Below, piece after piece: positions 1-8,457 of a DNA stretch of 64,000 nucleotides. The translations under genes and the position numbers were made by a program. The notes beneath the pieces are model-generated. The model was not told the origin of the DNA and did no database searches. It saw only the letters and a list, made by a program, of their open reading frames with translations. Positions within the stretch are counted from its first letter, which is position 1, and each line of letters starts with the position of its first letter. Source of the stretch: Salinispora mooreana (GTDB taxonomy: Bacteria; Actinomycetota; Actinomycetes; Mycobacteriales; Micromonosporaceae); contig NZ_KB900614.1 of the NCBI RefSeq assembly GCF_000379065.1, positions 4,186,133 to 4,250,132 on the forward strand, given 5' to 3'.

Positions 1-4
1 GCGG

Positions 5-793
5 GTGACAGTCCGTCGGGACGGGGTGGTGCTGTCCTGCCTTGTGGACGGCTCCGGCGACGATGTGGTCGTGCTGCTGCACGGGCTGGCCGGCAGCGCT
101 GCGGAGTTGGTGCCAACGGCGGAGGCGCTGCTACCGGAGCACCGTGTGATCGTGGTGGATCAGCGCGGGCACGGCCACTCGACCCGACGGCCGCAGGACC
201 TCTCCCGCCGGGCGTACGTCGAGGACGTGGTTGCTGTCGTCACTGAGGTCGCCGGCGGTGCATCGGTGACGGTCGTTGGCCAGTCGATGGGCGGGCACAC
301 CGCGTTGCTCTTCGCCGCCGAGTATCCCGAGCTGGTGCGTCGGCTGGTGCTGCTGGAGGGCGGTGTCGGGGGCCGCGAGGATCGGGGGGACTACCCGGCC
401 GAGCTGGGTGCCTTCTTCGCCTCGTGGCCGGTGCCGTTCGCCGATGTCCGCCAGGCCGCCGAGTTTCTGGGCGACACCCCGGTGGCCCAGGCCTGGCTGC
501 GGGACCTGGACCGGTGCCCGGACGGGCTCTGGCCGCGATTCGAGCCGGCGGTGATGCGGGACGCCATCGCGGCCGTCGCCGACCGGGCCTGCTGGGCCGA
601 GTGGCAGCAGGTGCAGGCACCCACCCTGCTGGTGTGTGGCGAGCACGGGATCATCCCCGCCGCCGAGGTGCGGCGAATGGTGTCCCTGCGTCCGGACGTC
701 GAGCAGGTCGTCGTTGCTGGTGCCGGGCACGACGTCCACCTGGAAGACCGGGACACCTGGGTGCGCGCCCTGCGGCAGTTTATCAGCCGCTGA
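5..793 (+). CDS. alpha/beta hydrolase
   Basis: Predicted serine hydrolase of the alpha/beta fold, 262 aa, cytoplasmic, substrate unknown. An oxyanion-hole HGLAG lies at residues 26-30, the nucleophile elbow GQSMGG puts Ser at 94, and the probable catalytic His is in AGAGHDVH near residue 242. The acid position carries CGEH rather than the more common CGxxD, so the acid residue is uncertain. The length fits a complete single-domain family member. The GTG start lies at the very edge of the window, so an upstream extension cannot be excluded. It precedes the riboswitch and is probably not in its operon. Confidence 0.85.
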   Translation: MTVRRDGVVLSCLVDGSGDDVVVLLHGLAGSAAELVPTAEALLPEHRVIVVDQRGHGHSTRRPQDLSRRAYVEDVVAVVTEVAGGASVTVVGQSMGGHTALLFAAEYPELVRRLVLLEGGVGGREDRGDYPAELGAFFASWPVPFADVRQAAEFLGDTPVAQAWLRDLDRCPDGLWPRFEPAVMRDAIAAVADRACWAEWQQVQAPTLLVCGEHGIIPAAEVRRMVSLRPDVEQVVVAGAGHDVHLEDRDTWVRALRQFISR

Positions 794-857
794 CACATCG
801 ACACGACATCTGGTGTTGCATGCCGGGCGGGGGCGGCATATATGGTGTCTCCCGTAG

Positions 858-1050
858 CTGGTTCGGCGCTCCCACCGGGGAGTGGTCGAGGCAAGAGGGA
901 ACCCGGTGGAAGTCCGGGACTGCCCCGCAGCGGTGAGTGGGAACGACCGCCGTCATCACGCACTGGGCTGATCGAAGCCTGGGAAGCGACGGCCAGTAGG
1001 CGACCGGGTCCCCCGGGCGTGCCCGCGAGTCCGAAGACCTGCCAGCGCGC
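858..1050 (+). promoter_or_regulatory. cobalamin riboswitch (adenosylcobalamin aptamer)
   Basis: The conserved blocks of a B12 aptamer are present in order: a GGGAACCCGGTGGAAGTCC block around 897-915, ACTGCCCCGCAGCGGTGAG at about 919-937, and the B12-box analogue GTCCGAAGACCTGCC at 1029-1043. It sits upstream of nrdA. In Streptomyces the class Ia nrdABS operon is known to be repressed by B12 through such a riboswitch, and the same arrangement is inferred here: when cobalamin is plentiful, a B12-dependent class II enzyme encoded elsewhere would supply dNTPs. Confidence 0.93.
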
Positions 1051-1133
1051 CGCACGCGTCGCGTGCGGCGGTCGGCGGCCGCGCGGGACGGCCGACGCCC
1101 GCAGCCGCCCGGTGTGGTTACCCCACCGGGCGG
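1051..1133 (+). terminator. riboswitch expression-platform hairpins
   Basis: Two strong GC hairpins follow the aptamer. One is at about 1049-1069. The other has 10-bp arms CCGCCCGGTG (1105-1114) and CACCGGGCGG (1124-1133). The second ends about 60 nt before the nrdA start. There is no T-run, so termination or ribosome-site masking are both possible. The aptamer-hairpin switch itself is inferred. Confidence 0.55.
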
Positions 1134-1192
1134 ATGATCGTGGCGTCCCCCTGCGCGTTCGTCGACCTCGTCGGCAGGCGGAGGAGGGGGAG

Positions 1193-3628
1193 ATGACAAC
1201 GACGCGGGAACGCGCCACGAACGGGTCGGCCGGGGAGACGACGGCGACGCGGAAGGGTGCCACGAACGGGTCGGCCGGTGCGGAGCAGCAGCAGCAGCGG
1301 CGGCAGGTGATGGAGGTCCGCAAGCGCAACGGCGACAGCGAGCCGGTGGATGTCAACAAGATCGTCCGCGCGGTGGAGCGGTGGGTCGCGGACCTGAACG
1401 AGGTGGACCCGCTGCGGGTGGCGACCAAGACGATCAGCGGCCTGTACGACGGGGCGACAACGGCCGAGTTGGACCGGCTGTCGATCCAGACGGCGGCGGA
1501 GCTGATCGGCGAGGAGCCGCAGTATTCGAAGCTGGCGGCGCGACTGCTGGCCGCGTACGTGGACAAGGAGGTCCGGGGGCAGCAGGTCGCGAGCTTCAGC
1601 CAGTCCATCCGGTACGCCCATGGCCTCGGGTTGATCAGCGACGACACCGCCGCCTTCGTGTCCCGCAACGCCCGCAAGCTGGACGACGCGGTGGACCCCG
1701 CCGGCGACCTGCGGTTCGAGTACTTCGGGCTGCGTACCGTCGCGGACCGCTACCTGCTGCGGCACCCGCAGTCGCGGCTGGTGGTGGAGTCCCCGCAGTA
1801 CTGGCTGTTGCGGGTGGCCTGCGGACTGTCGGGAACCCCGGCCGAGGCGATCGGGTTCTACCGGCTGATGTCGTCGCTGGCGTACCTGCCCAGCTCGCCG
1901 ACGCTGTTCAACTCCGGCACCCGACACACCCAGATGTCGTCGTGCTTCCTGGTCGACTCGCCCCGCGACGAGCTGGACTCCATCTACCAGCGGTACCACC
2001 AGGTCGCGAAGCTGTCGAAGTTCTCCGGCGGCATCGGCATCGCCTGGTCGCGGGTACGCGGCCGGGGCGCGCTGATCCGGGGAACGAACGGCCGGTCAAA
2101 CGGCATCGTGCCGTTCCTGAAGACCCTCGACGCCGGCGTCGCCGCGGTCAACCAGGGCGGCCGGCGTAAGGGCGCGGCCTGCGTCTACCTGGAGCCCTGG
2201 CACCCGGACATCGAGGAGTTCCTGGAGCTGCGGGACAACACCGGCGAGGACGCCCGGCGGACGCACAACCTGAACCTGGCCAACTGGCTCCCGGACGAGT
2301 TCATGCGCCGGGTCGAGGCGGACGGCGACTGGTCGCTGATCGACCCGTCCGACGCACCGGAGCTGCCCGACCTGTACGGCGCGGAGTTCGACGCCGCCTA
2401 CCGGGTCGCGGAGAAGCAGGCGGTCCGTACGGTCAAGGCCCAGGACCTGTACGGGCGGATGATGCGCACCCTGGCGCAGACCGGCAACGGGTGGATGACC
2501 TTCAAGGACCGCTCGAACGCGCTGTCCAACCAGACCGGGGAGCCCGGCAACACGATCCACCTGTCGAACCTCTGCACCGAGATCCTTGAGGTCAACAACG
2601 ACGCCGAGACCGCGGTGTGCAACCTGGGCTCGGTCAACCTGGGTGCCCACGTCAGCACCGACGGGGTGGACTGGGCGAAGCTGCGGGAGACCGTCCGCAC
2701 CGCGATGGTCTTCCTCGACCGCGTGATCGACATCAACTACTACCCGGCCGAGCAGGCGGCGGCCTCCAACCCGCGTTGGCGGCCGGTCGGGCTCGGGCTG
2801 ATGGGCCTGCAGGACGCCCTCTTCACGCTGCGGCTGCCGTTCGACTCGGCCGAGGCGCGGGAGCTGTCCACCCGGGTGCAGGAGGAGATCTTCCTGACCG
2901 CGGTGGAGACCTCCGCCGGGCTCGCCGAGCGGTTCGGCCCGCACCCCGCGTACGCCGAGACCCGCGCGGCCCGGGGCGACCTGCACCCGGAGCTGTGGGG
3001 TGCCGAGCCGACGCAGCCGAAGCGGTGGGCCGAGCTGAAGGCGCGGGTCGCGGAGCACGGTCTGCGGAACTCGTTGCTGGTGGCGATCGCCCCGACCGCG
3101 ACGATCGCCTCGATCGCCGGCTGCTACGAGTGCATCGAGCCGCAGGTGTCCAACCTGTTCAAGCGCGAAACCATGTCCGGCGAGTTCCTCCAGGTCAACA
3201 CCTATCTGGTTGGTGAGCTGAAGGCGCGCGGGTTGTGGACGGCCCCGATCCGGGACGAGATCAAGCGGGCGGAGGGGTCGGTGCAGGGCATCGCCGAGCT
3301 CCCCGCCGAGGTGCGGACGCTGTTCCGTACGGCGTGGGAGCTTCCGCAGCGGGCGCTGATCGACCTGGCCGCGGCCCGTGCCCCGTACATCGACCAGTCC
3401 CAGTCGCTGAACCTGTTCCTGGCCGCGCCGACGATCGGCAAGCTCTCCTCGATGTACCTGTACGCCTGGAAGTCCGGGCTGAAGACCACCTACTACCTGC
3501 GGTCCCGTCCCGCGACGCGGATCCAGCAGGCCACCGTCGCCGTCACCCCGTCGAGTGTCACCGGGGTCGACGCCGAGGCGCTGGCCTGCTCCCTGGAAAA
3601 CCCCGAAAGCTGTGAGGCATGCCAATGA
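1193..3628 (+). CDS. nrdA: ribonucleoside-diphosphate reductase class Ia, large subunit
   Basis: Catalytic R1 subunit (811 aa) that reduces NDPs to dNDPs together with the R2 radical protein. ATG 1193 was chosen because GGAGGAGGGGG lies just upstream and the longer frame runs through the riboswitch. Residues 1-38 are a low-complexity Thr/Gly/Gln leader with a repeated ATNGSAG unit. An ATP-cone follows (MEVRKRNG... from about 39), then the redox Cys in SSCFLVD (C251), the radical-site block NLCTE (N459, C461, E463), the second redox Cys in AVCNLGS (C476) and a C-terminal redox pair CEAC. It overlaps nrdB by ATGA. Expression is probably governed by the cobalamin riboswitch upstream. Confidence 0.96.
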   Translation: MTTTRERATNGSAGETTATRKGATNGSAGAEQQQQRRQVMEVRKRNGDSEPVDVNKIVRAVERWVADLNEVDPLRVATKTISGLYDGATTAELDRLSIQTAAELIGEEPQYSKLAARLLAAYVDKEVRGQQVASFSQSIRYAHGLGLISDDTAAFVSRNARKLDDAVDPAGDLRFEYFGLRTVADRYLLRHPQSRLVVESPQYWLLRVACGLSGTPAEAIGFYRLMSSLAYLPSSPTLFNSGTRHTQMSSCFLVDSPRDELDSIYQRYHQVAKLSKFSGGIGIAWSRVRGRGALIRGTNGRSNGIVPFLKTLDAGVAAVNQGGRRKGAACVYLEPWHPDIEEFLELRDNTGEDARRTHNLNLANWLPDEFMRRVEADGDWSLIDPSDAPELPDLYGAEFDAAYRVAEKQAVRTVKAQDLYGRMMRTLAQTGNGWMTFKDRSNALSNQTGEPGNTIHLSNLCTEILEVNNDAETAVCNLGSVNLGAHVSTDGVDWAKLRETVRTAMVFLDRVIDINYYPAEQAAASNPRWRPVGLGLMGLQDALFTLRLPFDSAEARELSTRVQEEIFLTAVETSAGLAERFGPHPAYAETRAARGDLHPELWGAEPTQPKRWAELKARVAEHGLRNSLLVAIAPTATIASIAGCYECIEPQVSNLFKRETMSGEFLQVNTYLVGELKARGLWTAPIRDEIKRAEGSVQGIAELPAEVRTLFRTAWELPQRALIDLAAARAPYIDQSQSLNLFLAAPTIGKLSSMYLYAWKSGLKTTYYLRSRPATRIQQATVAVTPSSVTGVDAEALACSLENPESCEACQ

Positions 3629-4698
3629 CCACCGATGCCGAGACCCGTACCGCGACCGCCGAGACCCGTACCGCGACCGTCGCGACCGTTGGCGAGCGGC
3701 ACCTGCTGCTCGACCCCGGTATGGACCTGACCCTGCGCCCGATGCGGTACCCGCACTTCTTCGACCGGTTCAAGGAGGCGATCAAGAACACCTGGACGGT
3801 CGAGGAGGTGGACCTGCACTCCGACCTCGCCGACCTGGCGAAGCTCTCCCCGGCCGAGCGGCACCTGGTGTCCCGGCTGGTCGCGTTCTTCGCCACCGGC
3901 GACACGATCGTCGCCAACAACCTGGTGCTCAACCTCTACCAGCACGTCAACTCCCCGGAGGGCCGGCTCTACCTGTCCCGGCAGCTCTTCGAGGAGGCGG
4001 TGCACGTCCAGTTCTACCTGAACCTGCTGGACACCTACGTGCCGGAGGAGAAGGAGCGGTTCGCGGCGTTCGCGGCGGTCGAGAACATCCCCTCGATCGC
4101 CCGCAAGGCGGAGTTCTGCTTCCGGTGGATCGACTCGATCTTCGAGCTGCGGGAGCTGCGGACCCGGGCGGACCGCCGGGCGTTTCTGCTCAATCTGATC
4201 TGCTTCGCCGCCTGCATCGAGGGCCTGTTCTTCTACGGCGCCTTCGCCTACGTCTACTTCCTCCGCTCCCGGGGCCTGCTCAACGGCCTCGCATCCGGCA
4301 CCAACTGGGTGTTCCGTGACGAGTCCATGCACATGGCCTTCGCCTTCGACGTGGTGGAGACCGCCCGCGCTGAGGAGCCGGACCTCTTCGACGCCGACCT
4401 GGAGCAGCAGGTCAGGGAGATGATGGCGGAGGCGGTCGACTGCGAGGTCCAGTTCGCCGAGGACTTGCTCGAGCAGGGGGTGTCCGGGCTCTCCCTGACC
4501 GACATGCGGGAATATCTCCAACATGTCGCGGACCGGCGGCTGGTCACGCTGGGGATCGCCCCGATGTACGGCAGCCAGAACCCGTTCGCCTTCATGGAGC
4601 TGCAGGACGTGCAGGAGTTGTCGAACTTCTTCGAGCGGCGGGTGTCGGCGTACCAGATGGGCGTCAGCGGGAGCGTTACCTTCGACGACGACTTCTGA
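3625..4698 (+). CDS. nrdB: ribonucleoside-diphosphate reductase class Ia, small subunit
   Basis: R2 subunit that houses the di-iron tyrosyl radical. The start is ATG 3625 (ATGA overlap with nrdA) or the in-frame ATG 3619. Counting from 3619, the metal ligands are D95, E126, H129, E201, E235 and H238. The radical Tyr133 sits four residues after H129 (EAVHVQFY), so this is a Tyr-bearing class Ia/Ib-type R2 and not a class Ic protein. The first 25 residues contain an imperfect ETRTAT repeat unlike most family members. No nrdS regulator gene follows, unlike the Streptomyces nrdABS operon. Confidence 0.95.
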   Translation: MTTDAETRTATAETRTATVATVGERHLLLDPGMDLTLRPMRYPHFFDRFKEAIKNTWTVEEVDLHSDLADLAKLSPAERHLVSRLVAFFATGDTIVANNLVLNLYQHVNSPEGRLYLSRQLFEEAVHVQFYLNLLDTYVPEEKERFAAFAAVENIPSIARKAEFCFRWIDSIFELRELRTRADRRAFLLNLICFAACIEGLFFYGAFAYVYFLRSRGLLNGLASGTNWVFRDESMHMAFAFDVVETARAEEPDLFDADLEQQVREMMAEAVDCEVQFAEDLLEQGVSGLSLTDMREYLQHVADRRLVTLGIAPMYGSQNPFAFMELQDVQELSNFFERRVSAYQMGVSGSVTFDDDF

Positions 4699-4768
4699 TC
4701 CGACACTGGGCGCGGGTGTGAGCGCTGGGGAGGGCGGCCGCGGCCTGGTCCCGTTCTGCGGTTCGGGC

Positions 4769-4800
4769 TTGACCTTGACGCAGCGTCAACCTTGCACGCT
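4769..4800 (+). promoter_or_regulatory. MerR-type promoter/operator
   Basis: TTGACC (4769) is followed by the perfect dyad TTGACGC-A-GCGTCAA (4775-4789) and CACGCT (4795-4800). A dyad inside an over-long 19-20 bp spacer is the classic MerR-family promoter layout. A truncated merR gene lies 600 bp downstream. The initiation codon of the transporter remnant is only 6 nt past the putative -10, which suggests a leaderless message. Confidence 0.65.
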
Positions 4801-4806
4801 GGGGCC

Positions 4807-5366
4807 ATGTCGATAGATCTCCAGCGGGCACCGGGGCAGGTCCGGGAGCCGGCGATCCAGGTACGCGGGCTGCACAAGTCCTTCCAGGAGCTGCAGGTGC
4901 TACGCGGCGTCGACTTCGAGGTCGCGCCGGGCAGCGTCTTCGCTCTGCTCGGCTCCAACGGGGCGGGCAAGACCACGGTGGTACGCATCCTCTCCACGCT
5001 GCTCCGCCCGGATGCGGGAACGGTCGCCGTGAACGGCTTCGACGGTGCCGCGCAGGCGGCGGAGGTGCGTGCGTCGATCAGCCTGACCGGGCAGTTCGCC
5101 GCGGTCGACGAGGTCCTCAGCGGGCGGGAGAATCTGGTGCTGGTCGCCCGGTTGCGGCGGCAATGGGAGCCGGGTCGGGTCGCGGATGACCTGCTGGCCC
5201 GCTTCGCCGAGAACCAGCCGGCAATCTCCATCGTCGATGCGGTCCGCGGTCTGTTGGAGCAGCAGCAGGCCGGTGCTGACAGGGGATCGCCCTCACCTGG
5301 TGCGTCGGCCTGCTCGCCGTCGCGTACGGCGTCGCGATGGCCGTCTACCATCGCAAGGTCAGGTGA
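4807..5366 (+). pseudogene. DrrA-DrrB type ABC exporter, internally deleted fusion remnant
   Basis: The first ~130 codons encode the N-terminal part of a DrrA-like daunorubicin-resistance ATPase: Walker A GSNGAGKTT, Q-loop region LTGQFAAVDE and SGRENL. At about codon 133 the sequence jumps from DLLARF to AENQPAISIVDAVRGLL, which is typical of the DrrB permease. The last part of DrrB (WCVGLLAVAYGVAMAVYHRK, stop at 5366) is in another frame. The signature motif, Walker B and nearly all membrane helices are missing, so no function is expected. It retains the MerR-type promoter. Confidence 0.8.
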
Positions 5367-5392
5367 CGTTGGGTCCCGGCGTGGAGGTAGCC

Positions 5393-5647
5393 ATGCTGAC
5401 GATCGGGCGGCTGGCCTCCTATGCCGGGGTTTCTATCCGTGCGGTGCGGCACTACCACCAGATCGGGCTCCTGCCGGAGCCGGAACGCGACGCCTCCGGC
5501 TACCGGAGCTACGACGCCGCCGCGGTGCTGCGCCTGATCCGGATCCGGACCCTCGCCGAGGCTGGGGTCCCGCTGGCCCGGGTCCGGGAGCTACTCGGCG
5601 AACGTGGCTGGACCGGCTGGACCCGGGTGGCGAAGCGTAGGCCCTGA
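5393..5647 (+). pseudogene. MerR-family regulator, C-terminally truncated
   Basis: 84 codons cover the winged HTH of a MerR protein (LTIGRLASYAGVSIRAVRHYHQIGLLPEP... up to VRELLGERG). The sequence then ends in GWTGWTRVAKRRP, with no dimerisation coiled coil or effector domain. Full-length relatives are 120 aa or longer. It probably once controlled the dyad at 4775-4789 ahead of the DrrAB remnant. Without the coiled coil it should not dimerise normally. Confidence 0.75.
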
Positions 5648-5653
5648 GCGCGA

Positions 5654-5684
5654 AAGGCCCGGCCTCCGCGGGGAGCCGGGCCTT
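5654..5684. terminator. bidirectional hairpin terminator
   Basis: Arms AAGGCCCGGC and GCCGGGCCTT with a short GC loop lie between convergent genes (merR remnant and DUF397). Confidence 0.8.
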
Positions 5685-5696
5685 CCTTCGTGCTGG

Positions 5697-5879
5697 TCAG
5701 TGTCGCTTGGCGAAGTTGACGAAGGTCCGCCACACCGCCGGGTTGAACTGGAGGGTGCCGCCGTCCCGGTCCTTGGTGTCGCGCACGAGCACGACGCCGG
5801 GCAGGTTGTCGGCCACCTCGACGCACGACCCGCCGTTGGTGCCGGACCGCGTTGATTTGTGCCACCGGGCACCAGTCAT
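5697..5879 (-). CDS. DUF397 domain protein
   Basis: A 60-aa single-domain DUF397 protein: a WHKSTRSG start, GGSCVEVAD, VVLVRDTKDRDGG and a FVNFAK end. The start at 5879 makes an ATGA overlap with the XRE gene upstream; ATG 5885 is an alternative. DUF397 proteins are the usual partners of DUF5753-type XRE regulators in actinobacteria, related to BldB/AbaA-orf neighbours and to putative toxin-antitoxin-like pairs. The biochemical role is not known. Confidence 0.88.
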   Translation of the reverse strand: MTGARWHKSTRSGTNGGSCVEVADNLPGVVLVRDTKDRDGGTLQFNPAVWRTFVNFAKRH

Positions 5880-6673
5880 GTCCATGTCTGCGCCGCCTTT
5901 TTGATCAGGTCGAGGGACTGCCTGCGGGGGAGGGTCACACTCCGGACCGCCTCCCACGTGCGCTGGAGGGTAGCAAGGTCATCGGCTCCGTCCACCACCT
6001 GCGCGCGCACCTGGTGGTCCAGGTGGGTCACCATCGAGCCGTCGCCGAGAGTGGCCAGGATGAAGCCGCCCTGCAAGCCAGGGTAGATCCCGGCATCCTT
6101 GGGCACCACGAGGATCTGCACGTGCGGCAGCTCCCCCATCTTCACCAGGTGAGCGACCTGCTCGGCCATCACGCCGGGCTGGCCGACCACCGGCCGGCGG
6201 AGCACCATCACGTCGATGACCGCCACCAGTGGTGCAGCGGAGTCGCGAGTGAGGATGGCCTGCCGTGCGAGCCGGGATTGGACGCGTTGTTCAACATCAA
6301 CAGGTTGGAGGATGTCCGTGGTGAACATGGCGCGCGCATACGCCTCGGTCTGAAGCAGTCCGGGTACGAAAGCCGGCTCGTACCAGCGGAGTAGTGTCGC
6401 CTCCTGCTCGCACTCGATCCACTCGCGCAACCAGTCCGGGTCGGCCTTGGCGAGTTCTCGGAGCATTCGGCCGACTCGGCCGTCCTGGCCCTCCCGGAAC
6501 GTGGGGTCGTGGGCCCGGTCGACCGCGACCGCGTAGTCCGGCGTGAGTGGACGCCCACCGGTCTCGACGGCACTCACGTGCGACGCCGAGTAGCCGATGC
6601 TGCGCCCGAAGTCCTCCTGGCTGAGGCCGAGGGTTTGCCGTAGTAAGCGAAGCTCCATCAGCACGTAGTCCAT
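5876..6673 (-). CDS. XRE-family regulator with DUF5753 domain
   Basis: About 265 aa. The N-terminal HTH_31/XRE segment (LRLLRQTLGLSQEDFGRSIGYSASHVSAVETG) is followed by the DUF5753 region, recognisable from YEPAFVPGLLQTEAYARA, ERVQSRLARQ-like QRVQSRLARQAIL and the TVAGLVP-type core. It is a predicted DNA-binding regulator co-transcribed with DUF397. The start could also be ATG 6685. This is a very common actinobacterial pair, present in many copies per genome. Confidence 0.9.
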   Translation of the reverse strand: MDYVLMELRLLRQTLGLSQEDFGRSIGYSASHVSAVETGGRPLTPDYAVAVDRAHDPTFREGQDGRVGRMLRELAKADPDWLREWIECEQEATLLRWYEPAFVPGLLQTEAYARAMFTTDILQPVDVEQRVQSRLARQAILTRDSAAPLVAVIDVMVLRRPVVGQPGVMAEQVAHLVKMGELPHVQILVVPKDAGIYPGLQGGFILATLGDGSMVTHLDHQVRAQVVDGADDLATLQRTWEAVRSVTLPRRQSLDLIKKAAQTWT

Positions 6674-6875
6674 GACACTGCCCACCGCTGCCCAATCAGG
6701 CCCAAGATCTGCTCGATCAGCGTGAGCAGGTATCGAAACCAGGCGGTCCTATCGAGACTGTCACTCATGCGGACCTGTTCTTCGCCGAGCGTAGCGGGGA
6801 TGGGTTCTGCCCAGGGCCCCGCCCGCATTCGGCAGGAGCGGGTGGGGCCCTGTCCAAGGACACAAGGAGGTAGTT

Positions 6876-7091
6876 GTGAAGATCCGTTGGTTCAGCCGGC
6901 ACCGAAGGAACAAGCCGCCTATTGGGGCACACCGATCGAACGCCTCGTACCGCCCCGCGGCACCATCACCAAATCGGCCAGCGAACCTGCCGGCGTGGAT
7001 GACCCAGCCCACCATCGCCGACCCCCGACCCGGACGCGCCGGCTGGCTCACCCCCGCCCAACAATGGCGAGCCAACGGAGGCCGCTGGTGA
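6876..7091 (+). CDS. small conserved basic protein (MKIRWFSRHRR type)
   Basis: 71 aa, Pro/Arg-rich, no recognised domain. A perfect AAGGAGG (6864-6870) precedes the GTG start. The C-terminus (GWLTPAQQWRANGGRW) overlaps the next start by GTGA, so the two genes look translationally coupled. The function is unknown. Confidence 0.7.
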   Translation: MKIRWFSRHRRNKPPIGAHRSNASYRPAAPSPNRPANLPAWMTQPTIADPRPGRAGWLTPAQQWRANGGRW

Positions 7092-7696
7092 ACCCCCACC
7101 ACCTACCCCAACCACGACTCGGCCCCCACCCCGAACACCCCCACCACCGAGCCGGAAACCAACCACCCCACACACCACTACGACCCATCTGGACCTGCCG
7201 CGCCTGCGGCCACCCCTGGCCCTGCGCCGAAGCCCGCCTCCTCCTCAAAGCCCAATACGACACCCGACAATCAAGCCTGTCGATCTACCTCGCCGGGCTC
7301 TGCTACGAAGCCATGCACGACCTCTACCACCTCAACCCCCACGGCGGACCAAGCCCCCGCGAGCTGTTCGACCGGTTCGTCGCCTGGGGGCCGTTCCGGC
7401 GGCCGGCCGGAACGGCCCCGGGTGAGGCTCGCGGTGCCAGACCGCGAGCCCCGATCGTCGGTCAGCCGAGCACGACCTCATGCCGGTACGCCCGCACCCG
7501 GGCGCCGTCGACGAGAACAACCTCCACTCGACTCCCATCGTCGGCTCGCCGCTGCACAGCGTGGATTGGCTTACCGGCATGCTCGGCGATCCGGTCCTGG
7601 TCGGCGCGATCGGGCCGGAAGACCCAGTTCAGGTTTACGGGATTGTTCGACACCTGCACCCCCGGGTTGGCACGTTTGTTCGATCGCCGAGTTTAG
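7088..7696 (+). CDS. conserved actinobacterial hypothetical, abnormal C-terminus
   Basis: Coupled to the preceding 71-aa gene (GTGA overlap). Residues ~35-105 carry the recognisable core: WTCRACGHPWPCAEARLLL, a CxxC/C cluster that may bind metal, then an IYLAGLCYEAMHDLYHLNPHGG helix region. The core ends with FDRFVAWG near 7390, where relatives end. Here the frame runs on for about 100 codons of Arg/Ser/Thr-rich sequence that crosses two hairpins and an opposing ORF. A frameshift near 7385 would instead give a stop at about 7425. The tail is therefore probably not native. Confidence 0.6.
   Translation: MNPHHLPQPRLGPHPEHPHHRAGNQPPHTPLRPIWTCRACGHPWPCAEARLLLKAQYDTRQSSLSIYLAGLCYEAMHDLYHLNPHGGPSPRELFDRFVAWGPFRRPAGTAPGEARGARPRAPIVGQPSTTSCRYARTRAPSTRTTSTRLPSSARRCTAWIGLPACSAIRSWSARSGRKTQFRFTGLFDTCTPGLARLFDRRV
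7392..7450. terminator. tandem hairpins
   Basis: Two strong stem-loops: CGTTCCGG/CCGGAACG (7392-7414), and GGCTCGCGGT/ACCGCGAGCC with a 5-nt loop (7426-7450). They mark the natural 3' boundary between the + gene ending around 7390-7425 and the - strand gene at 7462-7659. Confidence 0.7.
7462..7659 (-). CDS. small conserved hypothetical protein
   Basis: 65 aa: a MQVSNNPVNLNWVFRPDRADQ start and a VEVVLVDGARVRAYRHEVVLG end. GC-rich third positions in this frame and the flanking terminator support it as a real gene. It lies antisense to the abnormal tail of the 7088 gene. No domain recognised; function unknown. Confidence 0.55.
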   Translation of the reverse strand: MQVSNNPVNLNWVFRPDRADQDRIAEHAGKPIHAVQRRADDGSRVEVVLVDGARVRAYRHEVVLG

Positions 7697-7761
7697 TCGC
7701 GTCGGTGCCCGGCACCGGCGCGCGACACGGCGGCCATACGGTCACAGCCAGGTCCTAGGGT

Positions 7762-8457
7762 GTGGGTGTGTCTGCCCGATCATCTGCGCTGCGGCGTGCC
7801 ACCGGCTCACGTAAGCAGCGAGAACCCCGTAACCCGGTCCCGCCGGCCGAGGTCAGCCTCTGCGAGGCGGCGGCGCTGGAGCCGGAGTCGACGCTGGAAC
7901 GTCAGGCGCTCTACCGGGTGCGGCTGGCCGGTCAGGACGCCTCCACGGTGACCTTCCGGCAGTGCCGGTTCCGTGGGGCAGACCTCTCCGAGTGCCGGCT
8001 GGATCAGGTGGTGTTGACCGACTGCCTGGTGACGGATTCAAGCTGGGCCAATCTGCGCGCCGACGGCGGAGAGCTGGCCCGGGTGCGGCTGGAGCAGTGC
8101 AGGATGACGGGCGTGACATGGGCGGACGGCGTACTGCGGGATGTCGCCCTGGTGGGGTGTCGCGGGGACCTGTCGGCGTGGCGGATGACGACCTTCGACG
8201 CGGTGAGGTTCGAGGACTGCAACCTGCAGGGCGCCGACTTCACCAACGCGGACCTGCGGGGTGCGACTTTTCGGAGCTGTGACCTGACCGGGGCGGTGTT
8301 CCATCACGCGTCGATGGAGGGCACCCGGTTTCGTGGCTGCACCCTGGCCGGTGTCGGCGACTTCTCGAGCTGGCGTGGCGCTGTGGTGGACCACGAGGAT
8401 CTGATCAGCCTTTCGTACAGCCTCGCTCAGGCGGCCGGCATCCGCGTTGAGGGCTGA
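7762..8457 (+). CDS. pentapeptide-repeat protein
   Basis: 231 aa. From about residue 65 to 210 there is a run of A(D/N)LxX-like units (FRGADLSECRL, LQGADFTNADLRGATF, LTGAVFHHASMEGTRF) expected to form a right-handed quadrilateral beta-helix. The N-terminal ~35 residues are basic and Ser/Arg/Pro-rich. Some pentapeptide proteins protect gyrase from quinolones (MfpA/Qnr), but nothing here assigns that role. The start is GTG 7762; GTG 7768 is possible. Confidence 0.85.
   Translation: MGVSARSSALRRATGSRKQREPRNPVPPAEVSLCEAAALEPESTLERQALYRVRLAGQDASTVTFRQCRFRGADLSECRLDQVVLTDCLVTDSSWANLRADGGELARVRLEQCRMTGVTWADGVLRDVALVGCRGDLSAWRMTTFDAVRFEDCNLQGADFTNADLRGATFRSCDLTGAVFHHASMEGTRFRGCTLAGVGDFSSWRGAVVDHEDLISLSYSLAQAAGIRVEG

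Noticed and set aside
842..1192. Open frame extending nrdA upstream through the riboswitch
   Set aside because: The stretch is the structured B12 leader; ATG 1193 has a strong RBS and fits the family N-terminus.
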